Positions 1-5,948 of a stretch of 10,756 nt of DNA are shown piece by piece. The DNA is from 2-12-FULL-41-17 sp964562855 (GTDB lineage Bacteria; Patescibacteriota; Microgenomatia; Curtissbacterales; GWA2-41-24): the NCBI GenBank assembly GCA_964562855.1, contig CAZLVB010000026.1:1-10756 (forward strand), read 5' to 3'. The position numbers and the translations under genes are program-made. Under the pieces are notes generated by a model. That model searched no databases and was not told the DNA's origin. It worked only from the letters and a program-made list of their open reading frames with translations. Within the stretch, counting starts at the first letter, position 1. Each line of letters opens with the position of its first letter.

Positions 1-91
1 GTCTGTCGATGTAGCGTTTGACAAACTCGATAGTTAAATCGTGGATTACAGTAGCAAAGATAAAAGTTTTAAGGTGCTTATAACCCTCCAT
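1..91 (-). CDS. Four-helix-bundle suffix-type (S23-like) protein, 3'-truncated by window edge
   Basis: An open frame starts with ATG at 89-91, two bases after the pheT stop, and runs off the left edge after 30 codons (MEGYKHLKTFIFATVIHDLT, then IEFVKRYIDR). The pattern of aromatic and hydrophobic positions, with a helix of the type TIEFVKRYIDR, resembles the N-terminus of four-helix-bundle suffix-domain proteins, relatives of the 23S rRNA intervening-sequence (S23) proteins common in CPR and Bacteroidetes. The diagnostic following segment (RSRT..QMVQAARSGKQNI in the family) lies outside the window, so the family call is inference from memory. No clear Shine-Dalgarno precedes it; the distance suggests cotranscription with pheT. 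The molecular role of this family is not established. Confidence 0.55.
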   Translation of the reverse strand, partial: MEGYKHLKTFIFATVIHDLTIEFVKRYIDR

Positions 92-93
92 CT

Positions 94-1260
94 TTATTTT
101 CTAATTCGCGCCTTAAAAGTTTTAGTAAGGCTTGCGGATATTTTTTCGCGGGTTGCTGTTGCCTCTTGCTGAGTAGGTGTTCTGTCTGAGCGCAGATAAG
201 TTAGTCTTAAGGTAACCGACTTTTTATCTTTGCCGATTTTCTCATTAGCAAATACGTCGATGATTTCAATCTTCTTGGCAAGCGGCGAGCCAGATTTCTT
301 TACTTCTGCCACAATTTCAGCAACCGGAACAGTAAGATCAAAGATGGCGGAAATATCTTCGATAACCGGCGGGTATTTAGGGATAGCGTGGAACGAGGTC
401 GCAATCCGCGGTGCAGACAATACCTTTGTTAGATTTATTTCGGCGACATACACGTCGCTTTCCAGGCCAAAGTAGTCCGATACTTTCTTGTTTAGAATAC
501 CCACCCCTCCGACGATTTTATCTTGCGACTTGATTATGGCAAATCGGGAATTTTCAGAAAGCGGATTATGTCCTGTGAATTTCTCAAACTTAACTTTTCG
601 TCTGAGAATCTCAAAAACGTTTTCAGCTATACCCTTTGCGGTGTAAAAATCGCTGTTTTGAAGGGCGATAGCAATTTTGGTGTCCTGGAGAGGTAAATCA
701 CCTGGTCTTTTCTCGTATGTTTTGGCTACCTCAAAAATCGCAAGATTATTTGCAAGATATTGGTTTTTGGCAATAACCTGGGCAAGCGAGGGCACAATGC
801 TTGGGCGCATGAACTGCCACTCTTCGGTGAGCGGGTTTACCAACTCAACCGAATCTTGTTGAGGGATATCTGTAAGGGAAAGCAAACCGTCTGAAACGAT
901 TGAATAAGTGATAACTTCTGTTAAGCCCAAGAATTTCAAAGCACTTTTAAGCTTTATGAGCAGTGAAGGCTCGGATTCGGCAATATTCGGAATGGTCCCA
1001 GCGGGTAGTTTTGAGGGCAGGCGCCAGTACCCGTAAATTCTGGCAATTTCTTCAATTAAATCGACATCGTCTTCGATATCTTTTGCCCGCCAGGAAGGAG
1101 GGGTAGCAAAGATTGTTTGATTATTGCTTTTGGCCGAAAAACCAAGGAGGCTAAGAATTTTTTGGGCATCCTCTGTTTTGAGATTGATCCCCAAGTAACC
1201 GTTAAGTTTGTCCATTGCTAAACTGGTCTCGGGTCTTAGGTCTTGGGTCTTGGGACTCGA
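94..1260 (-). CDS. pheT: Phenylalanyl-tRNA synthetase beta subunit, C-terminal part (gene broken by assembly gap)
   Basis: Encodes the C-terminal half of PheT, the non-catalytic but structurally essential subunit of the (alpha beta)2 enzyme that charges tRNA-Phe. Counting from the internal ATG at 1215, a B5 domain spans residues 1-75 (DKLNGYLGI, TPPSWRAKDI, then the acidic DLIEEIARIYGY Mg-site helix). A synthetase-core-like domain follows (GLTEVITYS near 97; LVNPLTEEWQFMRPS near 125; AIFEVAKTY). The last ~95 residues form the FDX-ACB anticodon-binding domain (FHAIPKYPPVIEDISA ... TREKISASLTKTF). The ATG at 1215 is not the true start: the frame stays open upstream (PKTQDLRPETSLA) through a heptamer repeat to foreign sequence at about 1260. 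B5 normally lies mid-protein, so this is one gene with the 1378-2301 part, not a separate cistron. Confidence 0.9.
   Translation of the reverse strand, partial: SSPKTQDLRPETSLAMDKLNGYLGINLKTEDAQKILSLLGFSAKSNNQTIFATPPSWRAKDIEDDVDLIEEIARIYGYWRLPSKLPAGTIPNIAESEPSLLIKLKSALKFLGLTEVITYSIVSDGLLSLTDIPQQDSVELVNPLTEEWQFMRPSIVPSLAQVIAKNQYLANNLAIFEVAKTYEKRPGDLPLQDTKIAIALQNSDFYTAKGIAENVFEILRRKVKFEKFTGHNPLSENSRFAIIKSQDKIVGGVGILNKKVSDYFGLESDVYVAEINLTKVLSAPRIATSFHAIPKYPPVIEDISAIFDLTVPVAEIVAEVKKSGSPLAKKIEIIDVFANEKIGKDKKSVTLRLTYLRSDRTPTQQEATATREKISASLTKTFKARIRK
1225..1259. repeat. Period-7 tandem array A (unit GGTCTTG/A), in the pheT linker
   Basis: Five consecutive 7-mers on the plus strand: ggtctcg, ggtctta, ggtcttg, ggtcttg, ggactcg. 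In the pheT frame they encode a stop-free linker (PKTQDLRPET) just before the B5 domain. The array ends exactly where the GC-rich foreign segment begins. Confidence 0.85.
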
Positions 1261-1377
1261 GGCCGCCCCAAGTTACTGCGTACCGGCCGCCGGGGTAATC
1301 GTGACGCGCTGGCCGGCGCGCAGCGTCTCCGGTCCGCCGACCACAATCACCTCGCCGCCCGAAAGCCNNNNNNNNNN
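1260..1377. other. GC-rich foreign segment plus 10-N gap (probable chimeric join)
   Basis: Bases 1260-1367 are strikingly GC-rich against an AT-leaning background, and 1368-1377 are Ns. On the minus strand the segment reads GGEVIVVGGPETLRAGQ then RVTITPAAGTQ and a TAA at 1273-1275. This resembles the extreme C-terminus of an RND-efflux/HlyD-type periplasmic adaptor, not PheT. Both flanks are heptamer arrays in pheT, a typical place for an assembler to break and mis-join. The most economical reading is contamination or chimeric scaffolding from a high-GC bacterium. A real insertion cannot be excluded from sequence alone. Confidence 0.8.
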
Positions 1378-2301
1378 TCCCAAACCTGTTTCCTGTTTCC
1401 TGTTTCCTGTTTCCTGTTTCATATATATATCGATCAGTTCGGAAGCAATTTTGGCGCCGGCCGTCTTTTTGGCCAAATAAACTGCTCTGGCAAGCGCTTG
1501 AGGTATTGCTTCGAGATCAACTCCTTTTTCGAATCTGGCGGCTGCTTCTGTCCTGAAAGATAATGCTTGGGTGGTTTTGCGAATATTTTGCCTGTTATAC
1601 GCCTGGACAAAGAGGACTACCCTTTTTGTTCGCTTGGTGATTTGGGAGTTTTCGCCCCCCATAATGCCGCATAGATCGATGAGTCTGTCTTCATCTTCGA
1701 TGACGATAGCGCCTTCTGGAAGCTTGCGTGTCTGCCCGTCAAGTGTCTTTATCCTTTCGCCTTCTTTAGATCCCCTAAGGATCATTTTGTGGTTTTTTAT
1801 CTTGTCGTAGTCGAATGTATGCATGGGTTGGCCAAGCTCCAGCATGATGTAATTTGAAATATCGACTATATTGTTGATTGCTCTGATATTCGATCTTTGC
1901 AGACGATTTCTGATAACTGCGGGCGAAGGTTTTATCTTGACGTTATCTACAACAATTGCAGTGAATCGCGGACAGAGCGATTTATTTTTGATGACAACGT
2001 CAAGCGAAAGTGAAGAACTTGTATCCGGCTCCAGAGGTAAAGTGAGGCCTTTTGGTTGAATCAAGTGAGATTTTTCACCACTATACGAAAGAATAGCGTG
2101 TGCTTCGCGAGCCAATCCGAAGATCGAGGCCATGTCGACTCTGTTGGCTGTTACCTCGACTTCAAAAATAATCTCGTCTTTGTGTTTTTCTAAGCGTTCC
2201 ACCGAAGGACCGGAAAGCGAAAGATAGTTAGCCAGAGATTTTGCGGCAACTTCGGTTTTTAGATATTCCCGCAGCCAGGAAACAGGGATTTTTATATTCA
2301 T
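1378..2301 (-). CDS. pheT: Phenylalanyl-tRNA synthetase beta subunit, N-terminal part (gene broken by assembly gap)
   Basis: Encodes 308 residues of PheT. Residues 1-37 are the N-terminal WLREYL helix region, and 49-66 carry the signature VTANRVDMASIFGLARE. A B3/B4 domain runs from about 110 to 260, with AVIRNRLQRSNIRAINN, the VDISNYIMLELGQPMHTFD block (146-164), a GIMGGENS turn (212-219) and SFRTEAAARFEKGVD (248-262). No OB-fold/EMAPII tRNA-binding insert lies between residues 37 and 49, so this is the short PheT type (about 680-700 residues in total). After SELIDIY the frame enters a 5-copy CCTGTTT array (KQETGNRKQETG) and then the N gap. ATG at 2299-2301 is two bases from another heptamer array and has no visible Shine-Dalgarno. 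It is separated from pheS by 120 bp. Confidence 0.93.
1385..1419. repeat. Period-7 tandem array B, five perfect CCTGTTT copies in pheT
   Basis: Five uninterrupted copies of cctgttt at 1385-1391, 1392-1398, 1399-1405, 1406-1412 and 1413-1419. Read on the minus strand as AAACAGG, 21 nt give the heptapeptide KQETGNR with no stop, so the array stays open in the PheT interdomain linker. It lies directly beside the assembly gap. Confidence 0.95.
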
Positions 2302-2421
2302 AAATTTCTAATTTCTAATTTCTAATCAATTTTCAATAATTTAATTTTCCAAAATATCTTTTGATATTTTCTTTTCAAAATTTAGACATTAAGATTTCAA
2401 TAAAAATTTAAAATTTCAAAT
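2302..2421. other. pheS-pheT intergenic region, AT-rich with heptamer arrays and a hairpin
   Basis: This 120-bp spacer is almost entirely A+T. It holds array C next to the pheT start, a perfect 8-bp palindrome with a TTTT loop at 2351-2370 (aaaatatc/gatatttt), and part of array D, which runs into the pheS stop codon. The hairpin has no G+C-rich stem or consistent T-tract in the transcript sense, so it is not called a terminator. No promoter was recognised. Confidence 0.6.
2304..2324. repeat. Period-7 tandem array C (ATTTCTA x3), immediately 5' of pheT
   Basis: Three perfect copies of atttcta (2304-2310, 2311-2317, 2318-2324), with a decayed continuation at 2325-2331. In the transcript the units read TAGAAAT and end two bases before the pheT ATG, occupying the place where a ribosome-binding site would be. 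The unit contains TAG and so could not sit in a reading frame. Confidence 0.9.
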
Positions 2422-2430
2422 TTAAAATTG
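2404..2430. repeat. Period-7 tandem array D (AAATTTA/C) at the pheS 3' end
   Basis: Units aaattta (2404-2410), aaatttc (2411-2417), aaattta (2418-2424) and a partial aaattg. The third unit contains the pheS stop codon (2422-2424). Low complexity makes period 7 less certain here than in arrays A, B, C and F. Confidence 0.6.
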
Positions 2431-3441
2431 TTCAAGAAAACGCATGTCGTTTTGATAAAGAAGTCTGATGTCATTTACATCTGTCTTCATGGCGATTGTT
2501 CGCTCTACGCCCCAACCAAAGGCAAAGCCGGAGTAAATTTTTGGGTCAATATTGCCGTTTTTCAAAACTTTAGGGTGAACCATACCGGCGCCGCCAAGCT
2601 CCAACCAGCCGTCTTTGCATAGACGACAGCCGCGTCCTTGGCAGATAGAACAAGTGACGTCGACTTCAAACGAAGGCTCCGTAAATCTAAAGTGATGTGG
2701 CCGAAGACGGGTAACCCTGTTTGGGCCAAAAAATCTGGTTGTGAAATAATCGAAAGTGCCTTTGAGGTCGGGTATTGAGACATTTTTGTCGATTAGTAAC
2801 CCTTCGAATTGATGGAACATGGGTGTGTGAGAAATGTCGATTTGTCTTCTGTAGCATCTGGCGATATTAAGCATCCGAATTGGCGGTTTTTTTATTCTTT
2901 CCATTTCTCGAACTTGGCCGTTTGAGGTGTGCGGTGTCAAAACGAGGCTACCGAATTTTGGCTTTGGGTCACCTTTTATAAAAAAAGTTTCCCAGTCGTC
3001 TCTCGCCGGATGATTTTTGGGCATGTTGAGTGATTCAAATGCGTACCAGTCCCAATCAATTTCCGGGTAGCTTTGCAGACTGAATCCAAGGCTTTTGAAA
3101 ATATGTACAATTTCTTCTATAGCTTGTGAAACCAGATGAAGATGACCGATGGGGCTTCTTTTTGCCGGCGCCGTGATATCAATGTGCAGGGGCTTTTTTT
3201 CTTTGAGTAAACTCCTTTTTTGTGAAAGAAGATCTTCGATTTGTGTTTTTGCCTGATTTAGTAACTTACCAAATAAGGGCCGTTCGTTTGGCGGCGCAGA
3301 CGCAAGTTTTTTTGTAAGATTGGTAAATAACCCTTTTTTGCCAAAAATCTCTAAGTATATTCGATCAAGATCTTTTGAATCATTGGCGGATTCGAGCAGA
3401 TTCTCGGTTTTGCCGATAATTTTTTTGATATTGTCATCCAT
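2422..3441 (-). CDS. pheS: Phenylalanyl-tRNA synthetase alpha subunit
   Basis: Catalytic subunit of PheRS, a cytoplasmic class II synthetase (339 residues, normal length). Residues 1-95 form the N-terminal coiled-coil arm. The class II core follows, with HPARDDWETFF (144-154), LTPHTSNGQVREME (168-181), a motif-2 region (RCYRRQIDISHTPMFHQFEG) and motif 3 near the end (FAFGWGVERTIAM). A four-cysteine zinc-ribbon-like insert, C264-x2-C267-x4-C272-x2-C275, precedes GWLELGGAGMVHP, a variant known in many bacterial PheS proteins. ATG at 3439-3441 has no strong Shine-Dalgarno. The gene is preceded by its own promoter and a hairpin (3499-3577), so it can be transcribed apart from rplT. Confidence 0.97.
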   Translation of the reverse strand: MDDNIKKIIGKTENLLESANDSKDLDRIYLEIFGKKGLFTNLTKKLASAPPNERPLFGKLLNQAKTQIEDLLSQKRSLLKEKKPLHIDITAPAKRSPIGHLHLVSQAIEEIVHIFKSLGFSLQSYPEIDWDWYAFESLNMPKNHPARDDWETFFIKGDPKPKFGSLVLTPHTSNGQVREMERIKKPPIRMLNIARCYRRQIDISHTPMFHQFEGLLIDKNVSIPDLKGTFDYFTTRFFGPNRVTRLRPHHFRFTEPSFEVDVTCSICQGRGCRLCKDGWLELGGAGMVHPKVLKNGNIDPKIYSGFAFGWGVERTIAMKTDVNDIRLLYQNDMRFLEQF

Positions 3442-3498
3442 GGGGAAATCATACTAATTTAAAAATTAAATATCAAAGAGATTCAAGTTTTGGGACAC

Positions 3499-3540
3499 AA
3501 AAAACCTCTCGGACTTAAAAAATGCTTTAAGAACGAGAGG
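3499..3540 (-). terminator. Terminator-like hairpin / putative attenuator in the pheS leader
   Basis: Transcript-sense arms CCTCTCG (3534-3540) and CGAGAGG (3505-3511) form 7 bp. A 2x2 internal loop follows, then CTTAAA pairing with TTTAAG around a GCATTT loop, and six Ts (3499-3504) come directly after. This is a textbook intrinsic terminator on the minus strand. It lies downstream of a good promoter and upstream of pheS, so it either attenuates pheS-pheT or stops read-through from rplT. No leader peptide or T-box motif was found to explain regulation. Confidence 0.8.
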
Positions 3541-3548
3541 CGGTCAAA

Positions 3549-3577
3549 CTTATAGCAAGTGGAAAGGAAGATGTCAA
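3549..3577 (-). promoter_or_regulatory. sigma70-type promoter for pheS-pheT
   Basis: On the minus strand TTGACA (3572-3577) is followed by exactly 17 bp and then TATAAG (3549-3554): a perfect -35, a one-mismatch -10 and ideal spacing. The predicted start of transcription is near 3542, at the base of the 3499-3540 hairpin. The -35 abuts the inverted-repeat element at 3578-3656. Confidence 0.8.
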
Positions 3578-3656
3578 CCCCGTTAGAAATCGTCATCGTT
3601 CAGCTGAGGTTAGAAAAAATTTATTTCAATTTTTTTTGTGCAGATTTCTAACGGGG
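3578..3656. mobile_element. MITE-like 79-bp element with 14-bp terminal inverted repeats
   Basis: ccccgttagaaatc (3578-3591) and gatttctaacgggg (3643-3656) are perfect inverted repeats enclosing 51 bp with no coding capacity. The flanks are a direct TCAA on both sides (3574-3577 and 3657-3660), as expected for a 4-bp target duplication. It lies exactly between the rplT stop codon and the pheS -35 box. No transposase is present, so mobility is inferred. As a single copy it could instead be a large RNA hairpin or a binding site. Confidence 0.55.
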
Positions 3657-3998
3657 TCAAGCTGTCTTTTTAACAAGCTCTTCAAAAATCTGGGGATCTT
3701 CGACGGCCATTTGGGCAAGTATTTTTCTATCGATCTCGATTTTTTTTGATTTTAATCTGGCAATAAAAGAGCTGTAAGAGATATCGTGCTTTTCAAGCGC
3801 TGCGTTGATGCGAATAATCCAAAGAGATCTCATATCGCGTTTTTTGCCTTTTCTACCTCGATAAGCATCGGCGCCGGCATGGATAGTTGCCTCTCTTGCT
3901 TGTTTTATAAGTTTGGATCTTCCACCCCGGAAACCCTTGGCAAGTTTTAATATTTTCTTGTGTCGCCTTTTGGTGATTACTCCTCTTTTAACTCGCAT
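3657..3998 (-). CDS. rplT: Large ribosomal subunit protein bL20
   Basis: bL20 binds 23S rRNA domain II and is needed early in 50S assembly. The 113-residue product is very basic throughout and has the family pattern: MRVKRGV.TKRRHKKILKLAKGFRG at the N-terminus, DAYRGRKGKKRDMRSLWI.RINAAL in the middle and a helical C-terminus ending in a short KKTA tail. Length is slightly under the usual 115-120. The ATG overlaps the last 11 bases of rpmI, so translation is probably coupled. It ends in TGA at 3657-3659, evidence that UGA is a stop here. In well-studied bacteria bL20 represses its own operon; no leader mimic was identified in this window. Confidence 0.97.
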   Translation of the reverse strand: MRVKRGVITKRRHKKILKLAKGFRGGRSKLIKQAREATIHAGADAYRGRKGKKRDMRSLWIIRINAALEKHDISYSSFIARLKSKKIEIDRKILAQMAVEDPQIFEELVKKTA

Positions 3999-4185
3999 AA
4001 GGCAATAATTTTTCGATAACTTTTTTATCCGGTTTTGAAACGGTAGCTGTGCGCTTATAACGTGTTTTCGCAGACTTTGATTTAGCTGCTTTCAGGTGAT
4101 TTGCCATTTGGCGCCATCTTAAGATTTTGCCGCCTTTTGTTACTTTGAAACGCTTAATTGCCGCTTTTTTGGTTTTTTGTTTCAT
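3988..4185 (-). CDS. rpmI: Large ribosomal subunit protein bL35
   Basis: A small basic 50S protein, 65 residues, the standard family length. It has the expected KQKTKKAAIKRFKVTKGGKI start, a central RWRQMANHLKAAKSKSAKTR stretch in place of the usual RR..KNHLLTKKS-type block, and a KLLPYAS end. The ATG at 4183-4185 lies inside the 3' end of infC (32-base overlap) and the stop overlaps rplT by 11 bases. The three genes therefore form a compressed, coupled infC-rpmI-rplT operon. No Shine-Dalgarno is evident at its start, consistent with coupling to infC. Confidence 0.96.
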   Translation of the reverse strand: MKQKTKKAAIKRFKVTKGGKILRWRQMANHLKAAKSKSAKTRYKRTATVSKPDKKVIEKLLPYAS

Positions 4186-4705
4186 TATTAATAGTACTTT
4201 TTGTTGGTTTTAATATTGTGACCAGTCTTCTGCCCTCAAATTTTTCTTCTCGCTCTTTTTGCGCCGTATTTTCGAGTTCTGTCATTATTCTTTCCAAGAG
4301 CTTTGGTCCGAATTCAGTGTGAGCCATTTGTCTGCCGGTGAATATTATCGAAATTTTAACTAAATTTCCCCCAGAAAGAAACTTTTTAACTCTTTCTAAT
4401 TGGGTATTTAGGTCGTGTTCACCGATAAATGGCGAAAATCGAACTTCCTTTAGTTCCGTTTGTTTTGCGTGTTTTCGGGCCTCTTTTTCTTTTTTCTCCT
4501 CAAGGTATTTGAACTTTTTAAAATCTGTAAATTTAGCTACAGGAGGTTTAGCGTCTGGAGCAACTTCAATTAAATCTAAGTTTAGCTCTTGAGCTTTTTT
4601 GAGGGCTTCGGGAAGAGGCATTATTCCTATTTGCTTGCCGTCCTCGGCGAGGACCCTTAGCTCGCTTGCCGTAATCTGATGATTTAATTTATAAAATTTC
4701 TTTAC
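4154..4705 (-). CDS. infC: Translation initiation factor IF-3, with non-AUG start
   Basis: IF-3 binds the 30S subunit, blocks premature 50S joining and proofreads the start codon. The first in-frame ATG (4619-4621) is internal, because 28 further codons upstream encode the conserved N-domain (KKFYKLNHQITASELRVLAE, then DGKQIGI). The frame is closed by TAA at 4721-4723. A strong AGGAGG (4712-4717) lies 6 nt before GTA at 4703-4705, which would give a 183-residue protein of normal length. The only familiar infC near-cognate in the frame, ATT at 4673-4675, would remove the conserved NHQ and sits 36 nt from the Shine-Dalgarno. The product has an N-domain, a lysine-rich linker (KYLEEKKEKEARKHAKQ) and a C-domain (EVRFSPFIGEHDLNTQLERV). 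The final ~14 residues are an overlap tail with rpmI. Confidence 0.9.
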   Translation of the reverse strand, partial: VKKFYKLNHQITASELRVLAEDGKQIGIMPLPEALKKAQELNLDLIEVAPDAKPPVAKFTDFKKFKYLEEKKEKEARKHAKQTELKEVRFSPFIGEHDLNTQLERVKKFLSGGNLVKISIIFTGRQMAHTEFGPKLLERIMTELENTAQKEREEKFEGRRLVTILKPTKSTINNETKNQKSGN

Positions 4706-4711
4706 CTTTGG

Positions 4712-4717
4712 CCTCCT
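4712..4717 (-). promoter_or_regulatory. Shine-Dalgarno AGGAGG of infC
   Basis: A perfect AGGAGG in the 40-bp thrS-infC gap. It sits 6 nt from GTA and fixes the infC start well upstream of the first ATG. It is one of the few strong ribosome-binding sites in the cluster. Confidence 0.8.
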
Positions 4718-4745
4718 GCTTTACGATTTTCGATATTAACATGAT

Positions 4746-5948
4746 CTATGATTTGTTAGCAATATCGCCTTTGATTTTTTCAGTAAATTTCTTAAGATCT
4801 ATTTGCCCAAGATCTTTTCCATCTCTGGTGCGGACTGCGACAGTGCTTGTTTCTTTTTCCTTGGCTCCGACAACTAAAATATAGGGAATTTTTTGCAAAG
4901 TGGCATCGCGAATTTTGGCTTGAAGTGTTTCGTTGCGCCGGTCAACATCACAGCGAATATTTTGTGATTTGATTCCGCCGGAAATTTTTGCGGCATAATC
5001 CAAAAATTTGTCGGAAATAGGCAGAATTGTTACTTGAACCGGAGATAACCATACGGGGAAAGCGCCCTGAAAGTGTTCGGTAAGGATTGCAATAAATCTT
5101 TCCAGAGATCCGGTTATCCCTCTGTGGATCATAATTGGTACTTTCTTAGTGCCATCGCGATCTGTGTAACTTATGCCCATTTTTTGGGGGATCTGAAAGT
5201 CCAGTTGAATCGTTGCCAACTGCCAATCCCTGCCTTGCGAGTCATCGATGTGGATATCTATTTTTGGTCCGTAAAAGGCGCCCTCCTTAGGCTTAAGGCC
5301 AAAGCTGACCTTGCTTTTTTTTAGCGTGGCCTCCAGGTCTTTCTCCGCCTCATGCCAAGTTTTGTCGTCACCCATGGCTTTATCAGGTTTCGTGGCAAGG
5401 TAAAGTTTGGGTTTAAAGGCGAGTGATTTATAGACGTTGATTACCAGAGCGAGAAGAGTTTCGATTTCAGAGGCAATTTGATCTTCGCGAACAAAAAGAT
5501 GAGCATCGTCAATTGTGAACTGTCTTACCCTGAACGCGCCTCCCAGAACGCCGGTTAGTTCATTTCTGTGTAGAAGACCGTATTCGGAAAGCTTAACGGG
5601 AAGGTCATGATAACTTCTAGTTTTGGCTGCATAAACAATTGTCGATTCCGGGCAATTCATAGGTTTTAAGGAGTAGTTCTCACCTTCAACCTTAAAGGTA
5701 AACATGTTTTGACGAAAATGCTCCCAATGTCCGGACTTTTCAAATAACTTGCTTTTAACTAAAACAGGAGTGGAGATCTCTTGGTAATTGGCGTCAAGTG
5801 TAACTTTGCGCAGAAATTCCTGCAGTGTTCTGTAGATTATCCAACCCTTTGGATGCCAGAATATCTCACCCGGAGCGACTTCGTGGAATGAAAAAAGATC
5901 AAGCTCACGACCTAGCTGGCGATGGTCTTTTAGTTTGCCTGTCGTCAT
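4746..5948 (-). CDS. thrS: Threonyl-tRNA synthetase lacking the N-terminal TGS and editing domains
   Basis: Class II synthetase charging tRNA-Thr. At 400 residues it is far shorter than the usual ~640: it starts at the catalytic core (DHRQLGRELDLFSF) with no TGS domain and no N2 editing domain. The core shows motif 1 (SGHWEHFRQNMF), motif 2 (LHRNELTGVLGG, then RVRQFTIDDAH) and motif 3 (MIHRGITGSLERFIAIL). The expected zinc ligands are C99 (MNCP), H150 (DDAHLF) and H275. A C-terminal anticodon-binding domain starts near residue 300. The truncation looks native, because the ATG overlaps the upstream gene's stop as TAATG, leaving no room for missing domains. Mischarged Ser-tRNA-Thr would need editing in trans or be tolerated. 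Confidence 0.95.
   Translation of the reverse strand: MTTGKLKDHRQLGRELDLFSFHEVAPGEIFWHPKGWIIYRTLQEFLRKVTLDANYQEISTPVLVKSKLFEKSGHWEHFRQNMFTFKVEGENYSLKPMNCPESTIVYAAKTRSYHDLPVKLSEYGLLHRNELTGVLGGAFRVRQFTIDDAHLFVREDQIASEIETLLALVINVYKSLAFKPKLYLATKPDKAMGDDKTWHEAEKDLEATLKKSKVSFGLKPKEGAFYGPKIDIHIDDSQGRDWQLATIQLDFQIPQKMGISYTDRDGTKKVPIMIHRGITGSLERFIAILTEHFQGAFPVWLSPVQVTILPISDKFLDYAAKISGGIKSQNIRCDVDRRNETLQAKIRDATLQKIPYILVVGAKEKETSTVAVRTRDGKDLGQIDLKKFTEKIKGDIANKS

Noticed and set aside
1273..1367. A real efflux adaptor (HlyD/MFP-like) gene fragment of this genome
   Set aside because: It is tiny, far richer in GC than its surroundings, sits next to an N gap and interrupts an otherwise intact essential gene; contamination or chimeric assembly is simpler.
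1385..1419. CRISPR array
   Set aside because: Units are 7 nt with no spacers and no cas genes nearby; this is a simple tandem repeat.
94..2301. Two separate or pseudogenised pheT genes
   Set aside because: The two parts carry complementary domains in the right order with no overlap, and break at repeats beside Ns; the break is best explained by assembly.
2562..2783. Minus-strand ORF overlapping pheS
   Set aside because: It is a frame shadow of the zinc-ribbon region of pheS with no family resemblance or start signal.
3442..3577. T-box riboswitch or pheM-like leader peptide controlling pheS-pheT
   Set aside because: No T-box core or specifier stem is visible, the predicted leader before the hairpin is nearly zero, and no short ORF rich in Phe codons is present.
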